Shown here: one piece after another, positions 50,449 to 60,700 of the stretch | How positions within the stretch are numbered: the first letter of the stretch is position 1 | Layout of the letters: every line of letters begins with the position of its first letter | DNA from: Nissolia schottii | Lineage: Eukaryota; Streptophyta; Magnoliopsida; Fabales; Fabaceae | Direction of reading: 5' to 3' | Length of the DNA stretch: 64,000 nt | NCBI GenBank assembly: GCA_003254905.1 | Contig: QANU01057663.1 | Location: 76,847-140,846 of the forward strand | Translations under genes and position numbers: made by a program | Notes under the pieces: generated by a model | Told to the model about the DNA's origin: nothing | The model's input: only the letters and a program-made list of their open reading frames with translations | The model's database searches: none

Positions 50449-51204
50449 GTATGGTGACCGGGAATGACGCTCGGTATTTGGTTTGGCCCTTCACTATCTC
50501 AGGTACGTTCGTAATGATTTTATTTTTAATAATTCCTCCCCTAGTATTGGTAACCTTTGGTTTTCTTTTGGCTTGAGACTTAAGCATTATTTTCTTCCGA
50601 TTGATATTTATTCATCTCCTATATCTTCCAAATCGGAGGAACATCTGGTTTGTTGACACTTCTCTTCACCTGGATGGGTGGTAGCGAATTGTGATGGTTC
50701 GGTACTTAGCTCCGGTAGTGCAGGGTGTGGGGGTCTGATTAGAGATGAATTAGGAAATTTTGTTAAAAGTTTCTCGATCAAATTGGGCTTGACATCCATT
50801 ACCAAAGCGGAGTTGTGGGGCATTTTGCATGTGCTAAATATTGCTTGGCAGGGTGGTTTTCAACAAGTACAAGTTAATTGCGACTCTCAAAGTGCTATCA
50901 AGCTTATCCAGAATTGCCACAATCGCTTACACCCAGCTGCCTCAATTATATCTCCAATTCGCGAACTTTTATCAAGGAGGTGAGTAGTGCATCTTCAACA
51001 TGTCTTCAGAGAGTCAAACTGAGTTGCTGATTGTCTTGCCAATGTGAGTCACAAACTCGACAATTTTGAGATCGCTTATTTTAATATGGCCCCGGCGACT
51101 ACTCGCACATTACTTCTGAATGATCTGATTCAGATTGCGTGACCTCGTAAAAGCAAATTTTATTGTTCTCTTTTGGGCTTTGACCCCTTTATCTACCAAA
51201 AAAA
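50449..51204 (+). mobile_element. 5'-truncated LINE with RNase H domain
   Basis: A 17-bp TSD, AAAGACATAATGAATTG, flanks the insert (50432-50448 and 51205-51221). The 3' end is CCTTTATCTACC followed by a poly-A run, typical of plant L1-type LINEs. The insert encodes the C-terminal RNase H domain: VANCDGSVLSSGSAGCGGLI with the first Asp, KAELWGILHVL with the Glu, VNCDSQSAIKLI with the second Asp, then FRESN..VADCLAN. Stops in the last part show decay. The coding domain spans about 50672-51140. Confidence 0.9.
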
Positions 51205-51221
51205 AAAGACATAATGAATTG

Positions 51222-52180
51222 TTATAAAAAAAAATCAAGTCAACGTGACATGTCATCAAGCCAAGAGGCGACCAAAATACATTGAGGGTCGAAGACATTG
51301 TTTTTAGTTCGTCAACAGTTACGAAGTCTTTTAAGGAAAGCGCGTGCTCCATTGAAGTAACATGTCCAAGAATGAATCATAGGCAACGACAAGTATACGT
51401 GGCTCATCAAGGAAATTGTTCTATACACATGGAGGTTACTGAAACGGTGCAGGAGCGATCAAAATTGGATAGTGGTTACAACTTTTAAGAGGTTACTTAT
51501 GGAGGTTACGAAGACATGCAAAGAGAAATTACAACCATTCAAGATATTTAGAATTAAGAATTTTCTATAAAAAGGAATAATATAATTAGAATTAGATGGA
51601 TTGGATTCGCTTGATAAGTACCTCACACATCCTTTCGTTATCGCGACACCAACAGATATATAGGAGAACGTCAAGTATTCTATTCCCACTTCTTCTTCTT
51701 TTCCATATGTAAATTCTCAATCTCTTATATTTTTTTCTTCACCCAATCTCTTTTAGTTCTTCTTTTACTTATGCAATTTATTTTTAGTTTATGTTTATAT
51801 AATTTTTAGCCTATGTATTTGTTTTACATTACAATATTATCAAACTCACTTATTTTAATTCTCTCTTTTTCCCACTAATGAGAAATTCTAAGAATTCATA
51901 AAAGAAATTGTTTCCGGTTTCCAAATCGAGATCGAGAAGCGAAACTGTGATTTTAATCGTTCCATTAACCAAAAATCTGGTTACACGAACAACATTACAC
52001 GTGCATATTATTACACACATAAAACAATGAAATCAACATTATTAAACACATAAACGAGCAATATTAAACGCACACGTGTCCATGGATGCATAAATGTCCG
52101 GTGATAATGTTTGTTTCTTTGTGTATACACAATATGTCAAGTTTTGGGGTGCACAAATAGTATTTTGACAATATTTTGAT
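51222..52180. other. Intergenic AT-rich DNA
   Basis: No gene recognised. Around 51960-52080 there are repeated ACATTAYTAMACACATAAAC-like motifs resembling the array at 8.5-9.1 kb. Confidence 0.5.
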
Positions 52181-53330
52181 AAAACCCGCAATTTAGTCTC
52201 ACTTGTTTTTTTCCTCAAAAAATTTCATCTCTCTTCAATTTTTTCAATCAATTTAATCTCTGTTATTTTTTAAATCGGCCAATTCAGTCATTTTTGAATT
52301 TTTTTCAGCCAATTTAGTTCGTGCAAATTACAAAAATTAGACAAGTTCCTCTATCCATTTCCTAAATTGTGGCGGCTAACTTAAAACATAACAAAGGGGG
52401 CGTATCATGTTAAAGGTTTACGTGACCTCTTCCACGTCACAAATGAAATCGTTTTATACAAGAAGTAGTAAGGTTGTCAAATTCAAGAGTTTAAGTAAAC
52501 TCGTAAAGTCTCAACAAACTCGACTCATAAACTTGTAAAAGTTTGCTAATGTAAAACATATATTATAAAATAAATTTAATTAGTAATTAAACATGATTAT
52601 ATGTCTTATTTATAATTTATATTGAACGATATTAACTTTATATTAAACAAATGAGATCAATATAATAAAATATACATCAACTCATGGCTTAATTATTATA
52701 TCATACTTTTTTCTACATGTGTATTACTTTATAATTCAATAAAACATAACTCAATTATGATAAATATACAAAATTACCTTAATAAACTCAACAGATATTA
52801 TTTAATATAATTAAGTTAATTAGGTATCCAACAAAAGTTACTAAATTGACACATTTTGGAGAAAAATTAAGTGTAATTTTAAAATTGTAAACTCGTAAAC
52901 TCGCTACTAATTTTGATAAAGTTTACTTAAATTCGTATGAGTTTACACAAAAATAGTTTACATCAGCGTTAACTCGTTTTATGTAGTAAGATTGTAAACT
53001 CGCAAGAGTTTACGAGTTAGCTCAAGAGTTTAATAACCATGAGTAGTAGTGCATCTCCTTCAAGCAAAACGATTTCATTTCACACTCTATATTGACAAAA
53101 CATATGCGACCATGATGAAAAATAGACATACATTGATGAGGCTATGTTTGTAAAAAATAAAAATGGGGTGTTTGATTATTTACATAGCAAAGTATAGACA
53201 AGCTTCCATTGAAATTGATCAATTTGAAAATTAACAAGAACTAAAGTGGTCAAAAAAAAAAGTTAAAGAGGGATGAAATTAATCATTTGAAAAATAACAG
53301 GGACTAATCCAAAGGCCTTTGAGTTGAGTT
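52180..53330. mobile_element. Outer TIR element interrupted by a hAT-like element
   Basis: Sequences on the two sides of the hAT-like insert are inverted copies of each other. AAATGAAATCGTTTTATACAAG (52441 onward) pairs with CAAGCAAAACGATTTCATTT (53058 onward). Further out, TTTAGTCTC..TTTCATCTCTCTTCAA (about 52190) pairs with GAGGGATGAAATTAATC (about 53268) and GGGACTAATCC. It looks like a non-autonomous element with long inverted repeats, perhaps MULE-type. Outer borders and TSD are not defined. Confidence 0.5.
52472..53041. mobile_element. hAT-like non-autonomous element (570 bp)
   Basis: The left end GGTTGTCAAATTCAAGAG and the inverted right end GGTTATTAAACTCTTGAG pair. AACTCGTAAACTC motifs are repeated subterminally on both sides. 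An 8-bp direct repeat AGTAGTA[A/G] flanks it (52464-52471 and 53042-53049), as expected for hAT. No transposase is present. Confidence 0.65.
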
Positions 53331-53690
53331 GGGTACTCAAGTAAAACCTGATGAACTCTAGTAGAGTGGGGTGTCTAGTTTTGATTAGAACACTTGTTAA
53401 GAAACCTAAAATGTTAAGATTTGATTGGAAAAATAAAAACTTACATTTTTTTAATGTATTGGAAACTTTAAAAGCTTATTTTTTCAATGGAGTATTTTTA
53501 TTTTAAATTTCATAACAAGTATTTTTAGGGCACTCGTTAACAATATCATATACAATAATCTATATAAAATTCTTTTACAAGTTTTAGTATTAAATTTATA
53601 TAAAATATTTGACATTATTATTTGAAAGACTCTTTGAAGGAGTGAGAAGAAAACTCAACCAATTTTATTTATATGTCAACGACATAATAT

Positions 53691-53877
53691 TTTCTTTTAA
53701 GGTTACCTGCCCGGTATCCAAGACTTAATTTTGACTAATCCGGGTCGACCTGGGTCGCACACCTGGCTATGACGAGTGAGTCTCCAGTGGCGATAACTAC
53801 GTACACAAGGTCTCGAACTCGTGATTTTGCTTAAACGATACCAAGCTACTTACCACTTGGACCAACCCCTGTTGGTT
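53691..53877 (-). mobile_element. tRNA-derived SINE
   Basis: A 13-bp TSD AACGACA[T/C]AATAT flanks the unit (53678-53690 and 53878-53890). On the minus strand the head has a perfect RNA polymerase III A box, TGGTCCAAGTGG (53864-53853), and a near-perfect B box, GAGTTCGAGACC (53820-53809), at normal spacing. The body ends with a short run rich in A and G next to the TSD. It is too diverged in its acceptor and anticodon arms to be a tRNA gene. Confidence 0.85.
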
Positions 53878-53890
53878 AACGACACAATAT

Positions 53891-54460
53891 ATACTCTTAC
53901 ATGATTTGGATTCTCTTATGTTTATAAAATAAAAATTGAGACACGTTAACTTTTATTAATTTAATGACAAAATATCTCATTGTATATTTGTATCTATAGA
54001 GTATCACTTTAGAGAGGATCTTGTCCCACTCTTACACATTAGTCTCTTTTTCATTACCTATCCCCACCTATGTTACATAGATACGGTATTAGTGTCGGGT
54101 ACGAATATAGGAATGAGGTACTACATTTTTAAAAGAATGGGGTAAAGGTACGTCGAATATATATATATATATATAATAATTACATATAATAAAAAAAATT
54201 CACAAGAGAACTATTATATATATTCAATCCCAAATTAATACTATAAAAAATCACATTTTTTTATTTCTTTTAAAAAAAATAGCAAAAGAAAAGAGAAGTT
54301 AGAACTCATTGAAAACAATGTCACATTACTAAAGATAAGGTTCCGTCGGAGACAAAGACACAAATTAAAGAAAGAGACCCAAAAGATCTAAGAAGGAGTT
54401 AAAATATTATATTTTTTTATTAAGATTTAATTAATAAGTGAAAAGTTTAAAAAAATAAAA
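53891..54460. other. Intergenic AT-rich DNA
   Basis: No gene. A (TA) run lies near 54157-54173. Confidence 0.5.
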
Positions 54461-54489
54461 AAAAACACTAACAGGACGGACCGAGCCAC

Positions 54490-54900
54490 AGGCATAGCCA
54501 TAGCCATAGCCATAGCCGTACCCATTCTAATTTTTTGATCTCCGCTAATCCCACTGGCCACCACCCTAACTCATATCTCACTGTCCTCCTTGTCTTCCTT
54601 CTCACACACACGACACTCACAGACCACCAGAGCACCACGCCACCGCCAGCCTTCGTTCTTCCACCTGCCGACAGACCTACCGCCGCAGTCCTCTCACCAC
54701 CCCGCCAGCGCCTCACTCATCTCTCTTCTTCTTATTACTTCTTCCCACACCGAGGCCACCATCACCATCCCTCCTCCTCCTATCTTCTCCACCCGAGGAC
54801 CGTTCTCCTTACCACACCGCCGCCTCCTTCGCCGCCAGCCATCGTCTTCTTCTCTGAATCTCTAGGTTCGATTTTAATTTTGCCCTAATTTGATTTCTGG
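54490..54900 (+). promoter_or_regulatory. GC- and pyrimidine-rich block, possible transcribed leader
   Basis: A CATAGC hexamer repeated four times (about 54490-54517) is followed by about 350 bases of C- and T-rich sequence unlike the AT-rich surroundings. It ends ...TGAATCTCTAG/GTTCGATTTTAATTTTG, resembling an untranslated plant exon followed by an intron. The PPR start codon is about 200 bases downstream, so it may be the PPR leader. Open frames over it (54535-54888 and reverse) are low-complexity and not accepted as genes. Confidence 0.4.
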
Positions 54901-55093
54901 CCTCTTCTCTTCTCTCCCCCTTTGAAGCTGCTTCTATTTTTGCATAGATTTTTCTGTTTTGATAGCATGCATTTATTAAAAAAATACAAATTTCAAAATA
55001 AATAAAAAAACAACTAGGGTACCCGCGTCTGTATAGTCGGGTCGGGTGGCGTTTCCCTCAAAATGGACCCGACTGTGTACAGCGCACAAAGAA

Positions 55094-56440
55094 ATGATGA
55101 ACCGTGGGCATTACCAACCACTTGCTAACACTGAAGAGACATTAACGGTCATGGGGTCCTACTCAACCAACCATCTACGCTTGCTTTCATTCACCAAGCT
55201 CATATCTTCCCACATCAACCACGCTCGCCATGACCAAGCCCTTGCCGTTTTCCACCACATGCAATCCTCCCTAGCCATGTATCTTGACCCACATGTCTTC
55301 TCCCTCATCCTCAAGTCCTGCACCGCACTCAACCGCCCTCAACTCGGCGCTTCCATCCATGCCCACGTCTCCAAAGCCTCCTTTCTATCAAACCCCTTTG
55401 TTGCAAGCGCTCTCGTTGACTTATACGGGAAATGTGTATCTGTTTCCGCAGCACGTGAACTGTTTGATGAAACTCCCAACAGAAATGTTGTTGTTTGGAA
55501 TGCGATGATATCCCTTTACGCGCATTCTAATGAAGTGGGCAGTGCCTTGCAGCTGTTCCAAGCCATGGACATCATGCCTAATGAATCTACTTTCAATTCA
55601 GTTATAGCTGGTTTGGCGAGATTGGATGACGGGTCATTTAAGGCAATAGCATTCTATAGAAAGATGCTTGAACTTGGACTGAAGCCGCATTTGATAACAC
55701 TTCTTGCTCTGCTTCCTGCGTCTGTCGGAGTAGCAGCCCTGAATTTGGTTGAAGAGATTCATGGTTATGCAATAAGGAATGACATTGACTCGCATCCCCA
55801 GTTGAGTAGTGGTCTGGTTGAGGCATATGGGCGATGTGGCTGCCTTTTATATTCACATAATGTGTTTTGGAGGATGAAGGAAAAGGATGTAGTTGCATGG
55901 AGCAGCCTGATATCTGCATATGCTCTTCATGGGCATGCAAGGGATTCTTTAGAAATTTTCAAGAAAATGGAATTGGCAAGAGTGCAGCCTGATGGGATCA
56001 CTTTTCTTGGTGTGCTGAAAGCCTGTAGCCATGCTGGATTAGCTGATGAAGCCTTGTATTATTTTACCAGAATGAATAAAGATTACGGTGTCGAACCAAA
56101 TAGTGATCATTATTCGTGTTTAGTGGACGTGTTGAGCAGGGCAGGAAGGTTACATGAAGCATATGAGGTTATACGAGAGATGCCGGTGAAAGTGACTGCC
56201 AAAGCATGGGGTGCTCTTCTCGGGGCTTGTCGGAATTTCGGAGAGTTGGAGTTGGCAGAGATTGCAGCCAGAGCTTTATCAGAGGTCGAGCCTGATAATG
56301 CTGCCAATTATGTTCTAATGGCAAAAATGTATGCTAGTGTTGGGAGACTGGATGAAGCTGAGAAAATGAGAAGGGAAATGAAAGAGCGGGGAGTGAAGGC
56401 AACTACTGGAAGTAGCTGGGTTGTATATTCGGAATCGTGA
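55094..56440 (+). CDS. Pentatricopeptide repeat (PPR) protein, PLS class with E motif
   Basis: An intronless gene, as usual for this family. PPR proteins bind organellar RNA one base per repeat and guide editing, splicing or stability. The open frame begins upstream at a GTG, so the first usable ATG is 55094 (448 residues); ATG 55151 (429 residues) is equally possible and sits just before LRLLSFTKLISSH. Repeats follow through VFSLILKSCTALNRPQLGAS, NVVVWNAMISLYAHSNEVGS, DVVAWSSLISAYALHGHARD and GITFLGVLKACSHAGLADEA. The end carries the E motif (AKAWGALLGACRNFGELELA, AANYVLMAKMYASVGRLDEA, SSWVV) and no DYW domain, so any editing role would need a partner deaminase. Wording closely matches my memory of Arabidopsis At1g03510. 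An organelle presequence is not obvious. Confidence 0.93.
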   Translation: MMNRGHYQPLANTEETLTVMGSYSTNHLRLLSFTKLISSHINHARHDQALAVFHHMQSSLAMYLDPHVFSLILKSCTALNRPQLGASIHAHVSKASFLSNPFVASALVDLYGKCVSVSAARELFDETPNRNVVVWNAMISLYAHSNEVGSALQLFQAMDIMPNESTFNSVIAGLARLDDGSFKAIAFYRKMLELGLKPHLITLLALLPASVGVAALNLVEEIHGYAIRNDIDSHPQLSSGLVEAYGRCGCLLYSHNVFWRMKEKDVVAWSSLISAYALHGHARDSLEIFKKMELARVQPDGITFLGVLKACSHAGLADEALYYFTRMNKDYGVEPNSDHYSCLVDVLSRAGRLHEAYEVIREMPVKVTAKAWGALLGACRNFGELELAEIAARALSEVEPDNAANYVLMAKMYASVGRLDEAEKMRREMKERGVKATTGSSWVVYSES

Positions 56441-57651
56441 CATTTGGCTACGTGTGATTTCATCCCAAATAATGTTTTTAGAAAAAGGATGAACACATCG
56501 ATAATTGATCATTGCCATTACTTAAGGAATGCAAGGTTCTGTCAAGTATTGTGCATCAAATGCTTTCTGAATGTTCCATAATCTGAAAAGCTGAATTGTT
56601 TTACAGATGTCATCTCTTTCAGTGGGCACACAATGTATTAAGTTCTTTCAAATAGCAAATAGCATGATATATGAAGCTGTGTTCGTGACATATGGATTTG
56701 AAACCTCTTCCTTTAGCTCCTAAGGATTAAGACGACTTTGTCATTTTATGATAATAGAGATAAAAACAAACCCATTACCAGAGTCTCTGCATTTCTAGCA
56801 CTGGCTCCCACTTTCCTCCATTGAGATGATTCGAATCCACAGACTGATACATTGATCTATGCGATTAAGAATTTTTCTATCATGTGATTTGCTTTTGACT
56901 TTGATGGAAAATAAAAAATAATTATTGTGCTGGAGTTTGTACCATGGTCTGATGAGAGGAACATAGTTTGCCAACCATAGCAATATGTATGCAAAGTTAT
57001 GAGCTATATTTAAAGATGGAATGATATTGTTTCAGCCATGATTTTGAATTGCCCTTTTGCATTGCTCGTGCTTTGTGCTGGCTCAAGTTTAAGTGAATTT
57101 TAGTATGAACTTTTTGATGAAAATCTCAGACTGAAATTTGTGTCTTCAAATGCAAGCAGTTAAAGACATTTTCTAAAATAACTTCGGTAAAATGAAAATA
57201 CATATCTTGATTCACCCATTAGAATGAGGAGAGCTCATTAATTTTCTCCACATGTGCTCTACATCTTCTTGGATCTTGTTATTCTTTACCAAAATCTTCT
57301 GTTCAATTCTTTTCTCTAATGTTTGGCACCGTGATTTATTCGCTCCAATTCCTTGCACCTAAATAAAATAAAATTATCTATTCAAAACTAGCAAACTAAT
57401 AAATAAATTCTTAAATAAACTAAATATTTTAATTAATATAAAATATTTCTAAATCTAATACATTAAGTAAAATAATGACTTAAGATTAAAAAAAAATAAG
57501 TAAAAAATATAATATATTTAAAATATCGAGTTCTCATATACATGAATTTTGCACGTCCCTAACAAATTAGGAGTAAGCATATGCAGCTCTTTATTATTTA
57601 TTTATTTATTTTGTCTTCAACACGTATTATTTCTTTTCAATAAAAAATAAA
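56441..57651. other. Intergenic DNA between the PPR and GTPase genes
   Basis: PPR 3' flank, AT-rich spacer (57360-57530) and upstream region of the next gene. No additional gene was recognised. Confidence 0.6.
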
Positions 57652-57751
57652 TATGATTCTGGATCTGCCACGGAGGCTACTGACATTAAAGTTTCTTTTA
57701 ACACAGCCTAAGGTTTCTGCTCCAGTTGCAACGCCTTATTCAATAACAGGC

Positions 57752-60700
57752 ATGGCAGTGACGACGACGACGACGACGCATTTCGCCAAACGAATAGGCA
57801 CAGCAGTGAAGGACAAAATTGGAAGGACGGAAACAGCGCAAGGACCATGGTACAACACTTTTATGGCCGCTGCTTCTCGTGCCATCACAGAACGGTTGCC
57901 GTTGGTGGATATCATCGTCGAAGTCAGAGACGCAAGGGTACCAATCAATTTCGTTCTGTTACTTTACACTGCTGAAACTCGCAATTTGAATGACCCGTTC
58001 TTCGTTGTTTCTTTCTACCTTTTGTGTGTCTTTCACTTATTATTCACAGTTGTTCTTTTGCTGAAAATTTCAGATTCCGCTGTCCTCGGAATGCAAACTA
58101 CTGAGAAACTATGCAGCTCCCTTCAAGCGGATTGTAGCACTGAACAAAATGGATCTCGCTGGTCGATCAGGTTTGCTGGTAGGTAATCTTCTTCATTTCA
58201 CTTTGGCATTTTGGGTCCTGGAAATGAAGAGATTTAAATTTTAAATGTGCACATGAGCTGAGTTTAAATATTGATTTTTTTCTTTCTCTCAATAATTGTG
58301 TTTTCACAATGAAGTCATGAGGTTACATAAACAATCTCTGGAGGAAGCTAGGCTAAATGGAATGACCAATAGTGTCACATTGGCTAACTTCGTAATCTAA
58401 CTGGTATGAACCAATCTAATGAACTAAATAATGGAGTTAACCGAACTCAACCAATTGATCACATGTGGTAAAGACTGAGTTTGTATTTGTTAAGTTTCAT
58501 GGCGGAGCAGAGGAAGTAATAAAATAGGATTAGAGAGGAATAATCAGAGAGTGAGAAAGGTAATTGTATACTGAATAAATGTGTAGTCTTCATTCTTGTG
58601 TGCATCATTACAAAGAGATGAGCCTATTTATAGGATAGAAAGAGAATGGCTACATAATGGAAGGAAATCAACCTAGAATAAACTAAATCAATAAAGATCA
58701 ATCTAAGATATAGAATATATTTATTTTTATTCTTAACAGTATTCATTTTCAATTCATTAATTATGATTATTCTTTTTTATTATTATTAATGATTTTTTGC
58801 AATTCATTTTTGTGAATAGGCATGGGTGGAATATTTTAGGACAAGGAACTGTATCCCTTGTGGAGTCAATGCTCATAACAAGGAGAGCATCAAAGAGGTA
58901 ATAAACTATTAAGAATCTGTGTATGTGCGGCATGATGCATCCATGATTTTGTTTGTAATACACAACAATTGTGAGAATTTTTTTAGTCTAGTGATTTAAT
59001 GGGAATACATCAACAACAAAACCTAAGCCTTATCCCACTATGTGGGGTCGGCTACATGGATCAAACGATACCACAGTGTTCTGTTTTGTGCCATGTCCGC
59101 GTTTAAGTCACGAGTTTCCAAATTTCTTCTAATCGTTTCCTCTATAGTTTTTCTAAGTCTCCCTCTACCCTTAGCTACTAGGCTACCCGTCATTTGATCT
59201 TCTCTTCTTACTAGGGCTTCGTCAAGTCTTCTCCTCTCATGTCCAAACCACCTAAGGCCAAATTCTACCATCTTTTCTACTATAGGCGTTACCCTAACCT
59301 TCTCTCTAATGCATTCATTTCTAATCCTATTCTGTCTAGTGTGTCCACCCGTCCATCTCAACATCTTCATTTATGCAACATGAAGGTTATTTTCATGCTC
59401 ATTTTTCACCGCACAACACTCTATTCCATATAACATTGAAAGTCTTATAGTTGTGCGATCGAAGTTTCCCTTAAGTTTGAGTGGTACCTTTTATTGTATA
59501 GAACTCCTGAAACACTCTTCCATTTCATCCAACCAGCTTGGATCCTATGGTTTACATCCCCCTCGATCTCTCATCATCTTGAATAATAGCTCCAAGATAC
59601 TTGAACCTTGTGACTTATGGTATAGTATCATCCCCAATTTTTCACCTCTAGGTTAGAGCTTGGGCACCTCTTACTAAACCTACATTCCATATATTCCGTC
59701 TTGCTTCTACTAATATGAAACCCACGTTTCAACTCTTCCCTCGATTCTCCTATCAAAACTATATCATCTGCAAAAAGCATGCAATGTGGCTCCGGGTTTT
59801 GAATGTGTTCAGTAAGGACATCCAAGACTAGGGTAACAAGATAGAGGTTTAAAGTTGACCCTTGGTGCTAACCAATTGTGATGGGGAAATCCTTTGTTGC
59901 TCTGCCTTGCTTTCTTACGCTAGTTTTAACCCTATCATACACATCTTTGATTGCACGCATATAGGCAACTCAAACTCCTTTCTTCTCTAAAACCTTTCAT
60001 AAAATCTCTCTTGGCACTCTATCATACAACTTTTCCAAATCAATGAAAAATCTCTCTGCTCCCTCCGATACTTCTCCATCAATCTCCTCAGTAAGTAAAT
60101 TGCTTCCATGGTAGACGTCCCAAGCATAAACCAAACTGATATTCTGTGATGCGAGTCTCTCGTCTCAACCTCTGCTCAATTACTCACTCCCATAATTTCA
60201 TAGTATGGCTCATCAACTTGATCCCTCTGTAGTTTGCACAATTTTGTATGTCTCCCTTTTTCTTATAGATGGGCACTAAGATACTCCTCCACTCATCTAG
60301 CATCTTCTTCGTCATAATCTCATTAAACAACTTTGTGAGCCAACTTATACCCTTCTCTCCAAGGCATTTCCATACCTCAATAGGTATATTATCAAGTCCC
60401 ACAGCCTTGCAATTTTCCATTCGCTTCAAAGCTTCATTTACCTCCGGTTCTCGAATTCTACGATGAAAGGTGTAATTTTGATCTTCTTCCCTTATACTTA
60501 GCCTATCCGATTGCGGGAGAAACTCATGCCCTTCATTAAATAGATTTTGGAAGTAGCTCTGCCACCTTTCTTTGATGTCTTGTTCCATTACTAAAATTTA
60601 CCTTCTTCATCCTTGATGCATTTCACATGATCTAGATATCTGGTCCTTCTTTCCCTTACCTTAGCTAGCTTGTAAATACCTCTTTCCCCTGCTTTAGTAC

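Noticed and set aside
53806-53877. Possible tRNA gene
   Set aside because: Only the A and B boxes match; the arms do not fold as a tRNA, and the TSD shows a SINE.
54535-54888. 117-codon Pro/Thr/Ser-rich open frame upstream of the PPR gene
   Set aside because: All frames are open because the block is C/T-rich; it fits an untranslated leader better.
55046-55093. Longer N-terminus for the PPR protein
   Set aside because: The open frame starts at GTG; the first ATG is at 55094.
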